A stretch of 64,000 bases of DNA from Rhizophagus clarus. Its lineage: Eukaryota > Glomeromycota > Glomeromycetes > Glomerales > Glomeraceae. The notes beneath the pieces were generated by a model that ran no database searches, was not told where the DNA came from, and worked only from the letters and a program-made list of their open reading frames with translations. The translations under genes were made by a program, and so were the position numbers. How positions within the stretch are numbered: the first letter of the stretch is position 1; each line of letters opens with the position of its first letter. The DNA lies in NCBI GenBank assembly GCA_015698045.1, contig BLAL01000012.1, positions 2,108,001 to 2,172,000 of the forward strand, written 5' to 3'. Shown in pieces: positions 1 to 11,180 of this stretch.

Positions 1-324
1 ACCATTAATTTGAACTTCCATGGAACAATTGGGGTTCAAATATATACCAAATGCATCTAACACTTCCTCGCTGATAAAGGTCATTACGGACCCTGTATCA
101 ACGAGGAAAATAACAATCTTTATCTTATTTTTATATTTTACTGTAGCTGCACAGAAGAGTCTGTGGTGAAGGCCATATATTATTCCATTTATATTGCCAT
201 CAGACTCTTTTGAAGAGTCTGAAAGATATTTGATTTTTAGTATTTTTGGTATCTCTTCGCGAATATCTTTCAGGTTAATATCCGTTAATATTCTATTTTC
301 ATTAATGTCATCAAATTGTATCAT
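1..324 (-). pseudogene. Retropepsin-like aspartic protease domain, partial gene at window edge
   Basis: Reading the minus strand from an ATG at 324 gives about 108 codons that stay open to the window edge, so the C-terminus is outside. Near codons 78-86 it has a hydrophobic strand followed by D-T-G-S (FLVDTGSVMTF), the catalytic loop of retropepsin-like aspartic proteases. The segment before it (DIREEIPKILKIKYLSDS) is hydrophilic and ordinary in composition. No reverse transcriptase or zinc knuckle is visible, so it could be a stand-alone retropepsin-like host gene or a piece of a retroelement. Whether it is intact cannot be judged from a partial gene. Confidence 0.5.
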
Positions 325-466
325 CTTAGAAATCTTCTTTTGAAAAAGAAAATCAGTGAAAAAAATGCGTTATTTATTATTGAGGATGTAAATAAAATTT
401 ATGGACGTATTTATAAAAAATTTTTTTGGTGGCAATGAACAAGATTATTAGGATTATGTACTTCGT

Positions 467-2150
467 CCCTACAAGAAATCTGTATACGGAAAGGATACGT
501 TTTATAAACGTTTGATATATATTTTTACCAATTCCGTATAATAATTCCGTATATTTAATACGTAATTCATTTTTGAATGTTTTTTAAAAAATTGGTGCAT
601 ATGGAATGTATGCGGAAAAATTAAAATATACGGAATGTATACGGAATTTTTGAACTTGTTTTTTTTAAATAATGATTTTATCGATTTTATCATCATAAGT
701 CATAATACGTGATCACGTGATTTTTGTTATGATACGTTTTTTGTTTATATAAACCCAGCTTTGATCTTCCACCCTGTCTTCCTGTCTTCCTCTCCCTGAT
801 TTTTTATTTCGCTATTTTTTTTTTTTAAAAAAAAAACTCTTTTTTTCTTTATTTGTTGCCCCTCTTTTTTATTCTTACTTGCTACTCTTCTTTTAAAAAC
901 TTCTTTTCCTTAATTTTTCTAACTTCGTTGCCCTCTTTAAAAAAAAAAAAAATTTTTTTTTGGTTTTATTCTTTTATTCCCATTCATTACCCTCTCTTCT
1001 TTTTTTAAAAAAAAATTATTTTTGCCCCTTTTTTTACTGAATTATTTCTGGATGTTCTCCTCTGGCAGCATAGGTTAGAGGTTAAAGATGGACTAACCGT
1101 GACTACTGACACGAAGTTTGTCAGGACTGGGGAATAAAAAGCCTTATTTAGTGCAGGTATTTCCTGAGTCTCTAATTTAAAAAGAGAGGTTCCTATAAGC
1201 CGGGTTATGTAAGTTACCTTCTGCATTATTTTTCTAACTTTGTCATCCCCTTAAAAATCTTTTTTTATGTCCTTCCCTAACTTCGTTATTCCTTTTTCAA
1301 AAAAAAAAAAAAAATTTTTATTTTACTTTTTTACTTCCACCTCACTATCATTTCTTTTTTATTTATTTTTATTCTTTTATTTTGTAGATCAGATTTTTTT
1401 TTGGCTGCTTGGTTCCTTTTTTCTTATTGCGGGTCAATTTTGAAGTACTTTTTTTTTGTAAGTCAGGTAGGAACTGGACGTTTGGAGACTTGGATGATTG
1501 CAGGTACTATATAGGCGGAGCTTATATTTTTTTTTTTTTTGCTTTTAGGTCGTCTGACTCCTGATGACTTGGACGAATCCAGAATTATAGGCACAATAGG
1601 GAAGCGTTGGTCTAATTGAGTTAAAGAAACGTACTAGTGTCTTTTTTCATTTATTTTGAAGGAATAGGTTATTTCTTTGGACTAAGTGCTCCTGGAGACT
1701 TTTGATTTCTTAAAAAAAATCAAATTTCTTAACGAAACATCAGTAGAAATAGTATTAATGTTTCTTTTTGTTTTGGTTTGCAATAGTTGGTTTGATAGGA
1801 ATAAACTATTCATAATATATTTGTGTTTTATTTTATCTGTTATTTTTTTATTTTTTGATTTAATAAATAAAATTAAATTTATGTAAATAAAGTCTAGTAA
1901 TAAATTGTAATAAATTGTAATATAAACAGTAAATTTAATAAGCAATAATATAAATTTCATGGTAAACAGTGATTAAATCATGTAAATTCCGTATGCATTC
2001 CATGCAAATTCCGTATCCAAACCATATTTATAGTGATACGGAATTGTGCAATTTTCCGTATCTTTTCAACGGTCTATTGTGATACGTTATTTCTAAGGAA
2101 AAAAATCGTATAAAAATCTTATTAAAAACGTATCCAGTTTTTTTATAGGG
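467..2150. mobile_element. Candidate non-autonomous TIR element with ATTCCGTAT-rich ends
   Basis: Both ends share an imperfect inverted repeat: the left begins CCCTACAAGAAATCTG and the reverse complement of the right begins CCCTATAAAAAAACTG, each followed by GGATACGTTTT or GATACGTTTTT. Both subterminal 150-bp zones (480-660 and 1980-2150) are studded with TACGGAAT/ATTCCGTA in both orientations. No target duplication was found. The interior has a TATA-like TTTATATAAA at about 747 followed by a pyrimidine-rich tract, a less AT-rich segment at 1040-1225 of unknown nature, and only tiny ORFs. A 66-codon hydrophobic ORF at 1686-1886 is not convincing as a gene. Confidence 0.4.
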
Positions 2151-3734
2151 TTGATACACTATTCTTTTAAATAAACATCATCCATAAAAATATCAAGAAG
2201 AAAAATCACGGACGACTATTAGGAAACGTGGTATAAATATAATTAATGACTAATAAATTTGAATTGCGTCACTGTAAGTGTCTTTGTCTCTTTGGTTTAA
2301 AGAATTAACTTCATACAGATTGGTATTATATTCTTTATCAAACCTTTTTTTTTTCAAAAAAAAAAAAGATTCCGAATTATTCTGAATGAGATGAATGAAA
2401 AATAAAAAAAAAAAATAAAGACCATTACTTTTAAAACACGTTAAAAATACTTTTTATCTTCTGTAGCACTTTTAATACTATGTATCATTTATTTATTTGT
2501 GATCTAATTTAATATATTATACGTAATTTTAGTAATTATAATATAGGAAGATAGATAATTGAAGGATGATGTATATAGTAAATAAATAGTTTAAAGTTGG
2601 GGAGTATAGTCTTTTTTGAGTAGGTACAACAAAATTAATTAAAAATTTCGTTATCAGTCATCATACATATTATTACATAAAACTATGTTCTAAATTTTCA
2701 CAACCAACCTCTCTTAAATGATCATTGAAATTAGTGTCGAGAGTCTGCCTTGTAAAAAATTGGTGCAAAATAAAAATATAAATATTATTGTATTAATATA
2801 TCATTATCTTACAAAAATAAAGTTTAATAATTTCAGATTTTAGATTCTGATTGAATATTATATTCAAGGTAAAATAAATACTAAAACTTTAAAGTTCATA
2901 GTTAGGAATTATTCAATGGATAAAAACAACTTATTGTTCTTACAATTAAATAAGAAAAATATTTTGTTTTTAGTGTTTTGTTACATAGGTTCGGGTAACT
3001 ATCAAATAAAATAGATACTTGTTTGTATACATTTAAAATCATATAAGTAAAGGCAATTAACTGTCACTTTCATTAATGTATAACAGATAATGCGAATTTT
3101 TTTCACTTATATATTTTATATACTGTATGATATGATCAATGATAAGAATGACTCTGAAAACCACGGTAGTCACGGTATTTTGTAAGTGTACTTGAATACA
3201 TTTTAATTAAAAACTAAATTAGATGGAATAAAGAAAAAAAAAAAAATTTTTTTTTTTTAAGGCAATATTACACAGGAATTAAAGAAAATTATAGTAAATT
3301 ATAATAAATGGATACTATTTTGCTTATAAAAAAATTATATTAACAAAAAAAAAAAAATATTTTGGTCAGGAAGTTGTACGATCTTACATTGTATAAGGTA
3401 CGATATTCTATGGTTGAATTTAAGTACCAGGCCGCAGTAATATTACCTTATTTTTTAAATTGAAATATATTCCCATTTCACACGTGCGAACAAGTTCCAA
3501 TTCCTGATTCTTTTTTTCACATAAAAAAGCGCAATAATTACGACAACGTATTGTATTTCGTCATAAAAAATTTCTTCTCATATTAAAATTCCAATGAAAT
3601 TACGGTTGTAGATACTATGTCTACACATAGAAAAATTTGTCTTTTGACAACACAACCAAAAATCAATTTCCAGCGAAAAGTGAAAACGAAAACCAAATTC
3701 AGAAGTTATGACATACCATAAAGAAGAAATGAAC
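2151..3734. other. AT-rich sequence, segment A of a diverged duplication
   Basis: No gene is recognisable. About 2580-2940 matches 14040-14850 in the same orientation (shared phrases around AAAGTTGGGGA, TAGGTACAACAA and TTCAATGGATAAAAA). About 3480-3600 matches 15638-15735 in inverted orientation (phrases around TTATGACGAAATACAATA). Long A and T runs are frequent. Confidence 0.6.
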
Positions 3735-3742
3735 GTCCTATC

Positions 3743-4649
3743 TAGGGTATTTAATTGACGAAAAAAGTCTCAATCGATGATTTGATCGATCACACAAACA
3801 CATGATCGATCAAAAATCGATTTACCATAATTGATCACATGCAATGATTTCTTGATTGCTCAATCAATTAAATTTTATTAAATTTTATTTCTAAACTTTA
3901 AAAAAATTAACTTTAATCTTATCAAATTTATACAAAAGAATCATTTGAACCTGAGCCATTATTTTTAGATTGTAAACAGCAATGAACACACACAAAGCAA
4001 GAACTCAATTCAGATACAAAGTGTCAAGCCTCCACCTTAATACCACTTTTTACGATCTTTAACCTATCATAACAAAAATAGGAGTGAATTGACATGATAA
4101 TGTTTGACGTTTTTTGTTCTTGTCTGACATTTTCTTTTCTAAATTAATAATTATAGATAAAATGTACAAAAGGTGTCTTTTAATTTCTTTAACTTTATAA
4201 TGTTTTATACAAATATCATATGTTTAAATTTGATAATTCACATAAAAAAAAAACTTCTTTTTATATTTATTCATTATATTACATATTATTATAAGGCCCT
4301 GTTAGGACCATCATTTTATGCTGTACAAATATTTCATACTATACATCATGTCTAATATATCATGAACTGACATTAATAGTTATTTTGGTTCGGATAATAA
4401 TATTGTATTGTATGGGCATTATACTATTATTATTATTTATTAAGCACACTCGTACAATAACACACAAATATTGCATCATAATACTATGATCGATTAGCAT
4501 GGGTAAATTGATCAATCAATTTAGGCGAATTTGATCGATCAAATATCAATCAAAGTTAGTTCAATTTTGATCGAGGCTGAAAGCTCATGATCGATTAATT
4601 GATTGACTCAATTAATGATCGATCTTACTCGACTCGATTAAGAACCCTA
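3743..4649. mobile_element. hAT-like MITE with exact 8-bp target duplication
   Basis: The element starts TAGGGTATTTAATTGAC and the reverse complement of its end reads TAGGGTTCTTAATCGAG. It is bounded on both sides by the same 8 bp, GTCCTATC (3735-3742 and 4650-4657). An 8-bp duplication is characteristic of the hAT superfamily. Both ends are crowded with GATCGATC and TTGATCAAT-type palindromes. It has no transposase; the short ORF inside (4173-4355) is AT-rich noise. Removing it joins two halves of one reading frame. Confidence 0.8.
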
Positions 4650-4657
4650 GTCCTATC

Positions 4658-4750
4658 AGAGAAGAAAAAGATGATGCGTGGTGGGAAACTCTAGATGAAG
4701 TAAAAAAAAATGATTTAGTTCCTAAAATTAAAGAATATCGATCTTCATAA
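4658..4750 (+). pseudogene. C-terminal exon fragment split by the hAT-like MITE
   Basis: After the right target duplication a reading frame runs PIREEKDDAWWETLDEV and on to a TAA at 4748-4750, with clear coding composition. Upstream of the left target duplication (about 3724-3742) the same frame continues (RRNERPI), so the MITE landed inside an exon. A TAA lies directly before that short upstream piece, so the gene was already broken or an intron boundary lies there. The protein family is not recognised. Confidence 0.45.
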
Positions 4751-5137
4751 AAGTACGAAGGTAGATACTTTTATTTTATTTATTTTATTTAGAAAGGTAG
4801 TAACCGATATAAAGCCAAAAGACTCATCCTACAAAGTACAGTAATAGAAAAAAAACTATCTATGCGACTAACCCCAACAAACATCCCATAAGGAGGCAGG
4901 ACCCACCTTTCGTTAAAAAAATCTAACGCCCAACTAAATTATAACCATAGAAGCCGAACGTATAAAACGATACCAAAGCAGAAAAATTGGTCGTGTTATT
5001 CTTTCTAGCAACGCTAGCCTCACGTAAACACTGTAAGCAACCCTGTTATTAATTTGTAAGAAAAAGTAAATAAAATACATGTAAAGAAGCTAAGCTAAAG
5101 GGGCAAACTATCTAGCCAAAGAGAACCAGGCGTCGCT
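4751..5137. other. Downstream flank of the minus-strand ORF block
   Basis: Somewhat less AT-rich than its surroundings. No ORF, RNA gene or repeat end was recognised. It is probably the 3' flank of the minus-strand ORFs that begin at 5138. Confidence 0.3.
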
Positions 5138-5557
5138 TCAAACGCGAGGAATGACAGAAATATGTTTTTTATGTCTTTTAGAAGCCAGACCAACGGCTTC
5201 ATGGTGATCGAGAAACTCATCCAATTTTTTCTTGAGACGATTTTGGGTATTGAACGTCGACAAATTCGTAAAAGTCGGTAGGGGAGCTAAAAGATTAGTA
5301 TCAATAAAGGAAGACCAATCAGTATTTGCAGGTGGACTAGTAGGAGAAGATAAGAACCCATTTGGTAACGAAAAGTTAAAATTAGTCACATGGCCATCAG
5401 AATGAGAAGTATTTGCGTTTGTAAAATCCTTCGGTCCGAAGGAAATAAAATTTTATTGGGGATTGGAACCTTGATTTTGATAGGACAAATTGGAGGAATT
5501 GGAACAATTGTATTGAGAGTGGCGAGTCCAGGGTAAACCGGAACCATTATGAGACAT
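5138..5557 (-). pseudogene. Second ORF of a minus-strand pair, one in-frame stop
   Basis: An ATG at 5557 opens a frame overlapping the end of the preceding ORF by 11 bp (the ATG of this frame lies inside the last codons of the other, which ends TAA at 5547). The first 34 codons are Ser/Asn/Gln-rich. A TAA at 5453-5455 interrupts it, and the same frame then continues for more than 100 codons (SFIDTNLLAPLPTF, then KKKLDEFLDHHE, then a basic tail). The family is not recognised. The overlap resembles the coupled ORFs of some retroelements, but there is no reverse transcriptase here. Confidence 0.45.
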
Positions 5558-6059
5558 CACCACCGTCGAGCGAGTTAGTTTGATACTTGTAATCATGAGG
5601 TCGATCGGGATCACGTACAAAAGAGTATACTAAAGCGTATTTTTCTTCAATCTCTGGGAATTTACTAACGAAAGGAGCTAACTCTTCCATAAGCTTTTCA
5701 TCTTTCAAGCGTTCGAACCAATGAGCGTTGTTCATTTTGCCCCGGGCCTTGTATTTAGTAACAACAGCCTCACGGACATCGGATAAAGAGATGTAGTTTT
5801 GATATTTTCTGAATACTTGAGCAGGTGTGCCTTTTTTTATGTGTTTTGCATGAGTATACGCAGAAGGGAAAGCTGCACAAAGGTAATGAGAGCTGATCAA
5901 ACAGGCGCGTTCTAGACGTTTAGAGATTTCTTTAGGTTTATCCATGTTTCTATACTTGAGGCCATTAGTAATGGCACGTCGGTAAAGGCGATCGCGGCAT
6001 TTTTCTTGTTTTCTAATGGTAGCCAGGCGGTAAACACCAGCATCCGGCGGATTTTCCAT
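5547..6059 (-). CDS. Hypothetical protein, 170 aa, basic, probably repeat-associated
   Basis: An intact 170-codon minus-strand ORF from ATG 6059. It is basic and polar, with regular coding composition (MENPPDAGVYRLAT at the N-terminus, then an Arg/Lys-rich region, then EKYALVYSFVRDPDRP). I see no signal peptide, membrane segment or known catalytic motif. A different frame just upstream (5912-6349) overlaps its N-terminal part and may be an upstream exon or a frameshifted extension. Downstream it overlaps the ORF starting at 5557. The setting suggests a dispersed-repeat protein, but the family is unknown to me. Confidence 0.55.
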   Translation of the reverse strand: MENPPDAGVYRLATIRKQEKCRDRLYRRAITNGLKYRNMDKPKEISKRLERACLISSHYLCAAFPSAYTHAKHIKKGTPAQVFRKYQNYISLSDVREAVVTKYKARGKMNNAHWFERLKDEKLMEELAPFVSKFPEIEEKYALVYSFVRDPDRPHDYKYQTNSLDGGDVS

Positions 6060-6349
6060 AATGTAAAGTGTTTCACGTATGTGTAATTGTTGTAATTGTA
6101 ATAATTGTGATTTGATGTAGTTTTTTTGATTTTGTTAGCAGATATGTGCGTGTGATATATGATGCCAGTACAGCGATTAATGATTTTAGGTTGGAAACGT
6201 GTAGTGAAACGAAAGTAAGTGTTTCTGATAGCATCTAAACGCTGAAAAGCTGGAGATTTAGGGTGATTGTTAGGTTTAGAGGTGTATTTTGAAATGAATT
6301 TTTGGTGATGACAACAACCTTGTCGTAATAAACCATCTTTATACGACAT
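6060..6349 (-). CDS. Upstream ORF fragment of the minus-strand block
   Basis: From ATG 6349 a frame runs through the interval above the 170-aa ORF and overlaps it in another phase. Its first half is basic and Cys/His-bearing (GLLRQGCCHHQKFISKYTS), with reasonable coding composition. It then becomes Asn/Tyr-rich and simple. It is either the 5' part of the same gene joined by an intron or indel, or a short upstream ORF. No function is assigned. Confidence 0.35.
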
Positions 6350-6453
6350 AACAAAGGGTAAAGGGATATTGCGAATCAGGTGCGTGATGAAGAAGAACAG
6401 GGGATATATATCCCAAAATGAAAACGATATTTTTTATAGGTGAAACGCGGGTG

Positions 6454-6732
6454 TTAGTAACGGTTTGATTCGTTCTTTAAAGAACGCCGTTCATCAATAA
6501 AAGTGAGTCTGTCATAAAGTTTATTTCTAGTAAAGGCAAAGTATTTTTTTTTTTGTATACGAGAGGGAATAACACGTTGTATTTGGAAAAAACGTGTGAG
6601 CAAAAGAGAGATCATATTAGGAATACGATTGGCCCCTCTGGTGTCGGGATTAGTCACGTAGAAACGAAGAGGTCCCACGTAGGCAGGAAATTCTTTATCG
6701 ATAGGAAAATGAGAGATTTTTGAAAGTGACAT
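6454..6732 (-). CDS. Hypothetical small protein, 92 aa
   Basis: I chose the internal ATG at 6732 because the codons upstream of it are AT-rich and hydrophobic noise. The product has non-repetitive coding composition (FPIDKEFPAYVGPLRFYV, then DTRGANRIPNMISLLLTRF, then an Arg/Lys-rich C-terminus). It is the most upstream member of the minus-strand block 6.7-5.1 kb. Its role is unknown, and it may be the first exon of a longer gene. Confidence 0.4.
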   Translation of the reverse strand: MSLSKISHFPIDKEFPAYVGPLRFYVTNPDTRGANRIPNMISLLLTRFFQIQRVIPSRIQKKKYFAFTRNKLYDRLTFIDERRSLKNESNRY

Positions 6733-7925
6733 AGTGAAAAGATAAAAGAGAAAATTTTTAAAATAAGGGTAAAAGTATAAAAAGCTTATGCCCTCAGGCA
6801 CCTAAAGGCACCGGAAGGTGAAAAAAGAAATTTTGTATTAGGCGAAATAACGAACTCTCGTTGCTTTTAAAATGGTGAAATTTTTTCGTCTCGTTTTTAC
6901 GAGTTCTGGGAAAGAGTTTTCGATCCCTAGATACTAATAACGGTAAAGACACCAAACTTTTTTGCGACGCAAGTAGCACGTGACTTGATAGAAGGGATCG
7001 TTAAAATCAAAAAAATAACTAGTATGTAGTGGAAGTGAAAAAATTAAATATAAAATTTGAAAACAGATTGAAGGTATTAAGTAATAGTAATAAAATAGAA
7101 ATTAGTGCATCCCCAATTATCAATGAAATAACAAACGCAACAACAAAAATTCCCCGGTCACAAAGTTCAAATCAGAAAAAAGCGTAATAACCATATGTTT
7201 GGCGTGGAACAACTTTTCCCTTATTAATTTAGATTATTAGGCCTTTAGGTAGACAGAAATTTTAATTATAGTCTTCTTGTTTGTATGTTTTAAATTTTTA
7301 TTTTTAGATTAGGATAACACTTGAGAAACATCTCTCATTTATTTTGAATTGCATTTTTCCCCCCTATTGAAAAGCCATTTTTACAGAAGTAATTTTGTAA
7401 TTATAACTAACTTTCTTTAATAACATTTAATTTATATCACATACATATAAATTCGGTCAACTATAATTACAAAATCACCTGTATATATTATATTTTTATT
7501 AAAAAAAAATTATCTTATTCTACTTAATTTTATATATTTTATACATGAATATACAAAAATCCTTTTATTCCAAAAATAGCTGCATAAAACGAGCAGCTAT
7601 TTATTTAGATACAATATATAATGAATTGTAAATAAAATAATTGGATCAAAAATTAATCATACTACATAAAGTTAATCATGATTTAAGAAATACCCTCCAT
7701 TCATTTATTTCCATTTTTTTTAAAAATAAAATGTTACCAATACGTGAACATAAACCTGCTTCACTTTCTTTAATCAATCATTCTCAAGTGATACGACATT
7801 CAACTTAGACTAATAATTGAAAATAAGGGACGCCTATTCAAATTTTATATAAAGAGTAAGAGTTTGCGCATCTACCAAAAATCTTACTCCTTACTAAGTA
7901 TTTCTAGTAACGTAAATACTGCAGA
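6733..7925. other. AT-rich sequence with second part of duplicated segment A
   Basis: No gene seen. Roughly 7425-7810 matches 16445-16850 in the same orientation, sharing phrases such as CAAAAATAG-TGCATAAA-CGAGCA, AATCATGATTTAAGAAAT and a C/T-rich ATTCATTTATTTCC stretch. Confidence 0.55.
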
Positions 7926-8433
7926 ATGTCTTTACATTTTACCACTTTAGTGATAATAATAATCATGAATCTAATTTTGAATTATTTGATAATTATTCAT
8001 AACAACCTTATTATGAAAACATGCCAAACACCATTAGCGATTATGTTACTGTTCAAAATGATAATGTACAGTAGAACAAGACATCTCTGCTTCCAATGTG
8101 CAATATCATGATGAACACGTTCAAAATGACTTTGCATCTACACCACATTGTCATGATAATGGCAGCGTAAAAGTTTCTATTCTGAAAATTTCGAAAAGCT
8201 TTGATTCTTCTCAAAATCAAATCAAAATTGAATTAGAAATTGTCATTAAATTACAAAATGGCCAAACCCAACTAAGTAATCAACATGTTCGTTCTTCAAC
8301 TTTGTCGAAAAATTGCACTGTAAACAGAATGAATCCTTATCGGAAACCAGCCTGTTATTTGATTATTAGGCATGAGCAGTGCTCTAAGGTGGCTTCATCC
8401 TTCTTTGGTCATGTAAAATGTTGTTACATTTAG
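7926..8433 (+). pseudogene. Broken host-like gene, frameshifted
   Basis: Two frames in turn have coding character. From about 7938 one reads FYHFSDNNNHESNFELFDNY, hits a TAA, then continues NMPNTISDYVTVQNDNV. A frame change follows, after which ASNVQYHDEHVQNDF leads into a 100-codon stretch (VSILKISKSFDSSQNQIKIE and on) ending with TAG at 8433. The order and composition suggest one Asn/Gln/Ser-rich protein with at least one stop and one indel. The family is not recognised. Confidence 0.4.
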
Positions 8434-9880
8434 TGGTGGTTTTTTTTACCTTAAAGTTGATGAGCTTATCGCAAAGTGATCAGTAACTGGCTGGTCGCGT
8501 TTCTACTGTATTTGTAGTACCATCAATAAAAATAAAAATAAACTTTTCGTACCGTATTATGTTGCGTTTTAAAATTTAATATACATTTCACACTGGTTTA
8601 TTCTTCACAAAAAAAAAAAAAAAATAGAATTTATAAACATGTAAAACGTATCAAGAATTCATTTCTTTGAATTTTTTTTTCTATTTATATTTGTCAAATT
8701 ATTACTATTTAGGGAAAGATTTGGCATGATATCGAACACTTCTGACATGGGGTTTCAACTACCTGTTAATTTTTCTTTGTTCCTATTAGAAGAAAATTGT
8801 CATAGTAGTCGTAGTCTGATCACCAACATTATAACGATTTTGCATTCACATCCACAATAGAATTTTCGTCTAACTTTATTTTATTTATTCGAAAAACTTG
8901 CCTGAATTCTTAAATAGTTTCCACTATTTCTTCAACTGATGGTATTGATCTCGCCGAACACTTAATAGTTCATATAAATGTTGCATAACTGTCCTGAGTT
9001 TGTGCTGCAAAGTGTCAGGTTTTATTTTGACATTTTACCAATTCTACCAATTTTGGCAATTTTGGAAATTTAGGCATGTCAAAATTATTTGGATTATGTG
9101 ATTATGTCGATTTGTCAAAATTTTTTGATATTTTCTGTCTATTTTCAATATGCAAATCTTTAAAAAATACTCACTATGGTGGAAAAGTATATTGAGTTAA
9201 TATTTATTGGTATATTGGTACAGCATATCAAGTCATGTGCAGAACTTTTAATAGGCTTGTTAATAATCATTTGTCTAATTGTTCAAAACGGAGTAAATTA
9301 AAATCCAATTATAGTGTAGATGGAAGATCCAATAATAATTGATCAACACATAAAATTTATCCCTTTAATTATAATATTTAAGCATATGTAATTGTATTGT
9401 TAGTTCTAATGTAATTATTCCTGAACAGTGGAAATAACAATAAAATCCATATATGATTTTTGCATAATTAAAATGCATTAGATGTTAATTCGCATTTAAT
9501 TCACTTTTAATTCACCTTTAATTGAGAGTTAATTGGTAACTTGGTATGATTTGTGGATAGTTAAGCACAAAACTTTTATATTATTTACAAGGCTATATAA
9601 TGTGTGTTCAATTAGTGTTGATAATTTTGGTAATGTTAATTTTGGCCAAATTTTATTATTTGTGTCAAATTTGTGTTGAATTTGTGTTGAATTTGTGAAT
9701 TTGTGAATTTGTGTAAAATATAATGATGATGACAGTATAACGCATGACATAGTTGAAATTACAGAATTCCACTAGGCAAGGATTAGCGTAAAATACTAAA
9801 CTAAATCAAAATTCCTAAAACTAGAAACCGCACAACCTGACTAGCCTGTTATACGCGTATAGCCTGAAGATCCAGGAAAT
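8434..9880. other. AT-rich intergenic sequence, short AATTTGTG tandem
   Basis: No supported gene. Around 9655-9715 there is a short tandem of TTTGTGTTGAA/TTTGTGAA units. The minus-strand ORF across it (9529-9750) reflects this low-complexity repeat and is not annotated. Confidence 0.4.
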
Positions 9881-9949
9881 GCGCGTCATCAAACCCAAAA
9901 TAAAAAGAAGAAAAAACAAAATTATCCCGAATAGAAAGAAATGGAAAAT

Positions 9950-11180
9950 CTATATTATTAAAAAATGACCAGAATGTAAAAAATTTGAAGAAATATAAAG
10001 AAGAAATTCATCCCCACGACGGCGGGGATTATGAAAATTGTTATGTTTGAAATAATGACATGGCGGAAGAGTAAATTTATAAAGAGAAGAATTGGAGTTG
10101 CGATGAAAACCTTTGTCCGTAAAAGAAACGAATCTTGAGACTGTATCACGTGATGATGACGAAGACGAGGGGGACATTATCCTGCCCATCTGGACGTGAA
10201 GACCGTTTGCGCTTAGGGCGCCGGGTACCATTGAGCCCTGGGATATGCAGCCGTTGAGATTTAATGGTTGCGTAAGTGCCAACATATGAATAAAAGACGA
10301 TTGGCAAAAAGCTACTGCAATAAAATTGTTTTTCTAGACCGAATAAAGTTGGAGATGAAGTCGGTAAGATCTTCAGTAACCACTTGGTGGAGAAGAGGGT
10401 AAAGTAAATGGTTCGCATCAGAGAAAGGTTGCATCTATTAATACGAGCCCGTAAATCAAAATCGTGAATTATGTCGTCTGGGTATTGTCGGATTAAATCT
10501 TCCAACACTATTTTATGTTCTAAGATTGCTGCGTTAATTGATTGAGTGTGAGCCGGACTTAGCCAAAGGCGATGGTTTTATTCTTGATGTTGAAGGCATA
10601 AACGACAGTCAACAATGATGGCGGAATGTGTTGAGGAAAGTTCCGCCTTAATCGGTCACCGCTCGGAAGTAAGTGATGTAAAGATTTAAGCTTGAAACCA
10701 CTGAGCGCCGAGTGGTGTTCTGATGTTGTAGAAGTTAAAGAAGCTGCGTTGAATTTTAACCAATGTTGCGTGGCGACCCAGTCTATACGGACTGAATTCT
10801 GTGAGAAAGTGTTGAGAGCATTATTTATAGTTGAAGAGTTGAACCAGGCATCGATTATACGCGCTTGGAAAAGGTCTGACACAAATCGTCGAAGGTTGGA
10901 GTCTAAAGGACACAAGGTGTTAAATGTTAAAGTACCTAGGGCGTGTCGCCCATGAGGATTGAGAGTGATAGGTGGAGAGTTGGGGCCAATTGAAGTGAGA
11001 TCGTCAGCCATATCGTTAAATTGGTTGCCGGAGTGTCCTTTAACTTTGACAAATGAAACCGAAAGGTGGAGAAGATCTATAATCTGAAGAAGGAGAACCA
11101 TAGTAAATGGTTCGGTTTCTTGAGTTAGATACTTTTGCCATTCTATCTGGAGAATTTTAATTTTCAGATAACGTGATATT
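9950..11180 (-). mobile_element. 3' end of a LINE (RNase H and C-terminal domain), 5'-truncated and frameshifted
   Basis: On the minus strand, 11101-10559 encodes the C-terminal part of an RNase H domain (VKVKGHSGNQFNDMADDL: the K-x-H-x-G-x2-x-N signature with the late catalytic Asp), followed by a Leu/Asn-rich spacer as seen after RNase H in non-LTR retrotransposons. A frameshift near 10575 moves to the frame of 10508-10146, which begins with an H-x-L-W-L-S-P-A-H motif like the terminal Cys/His motif of LINE ORF2. A further frame runs to about 9950 and ends in simple sequence. Reverse transcriptase and endonuclease are missing, so the copy is 5'-truncated. Confidence 0.65.

Noticed and set aside
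1040-1225. Less AT-rich segment as a known small RNA
   Set aside because: No match to a known RNA class and no clear terminator or promoter; left as part of the candidate TIR element.
10692-10955. 87-codon plus-strand ORF
   Set aside because: It is the shadow of the LINE RNase H region on the minus strand.
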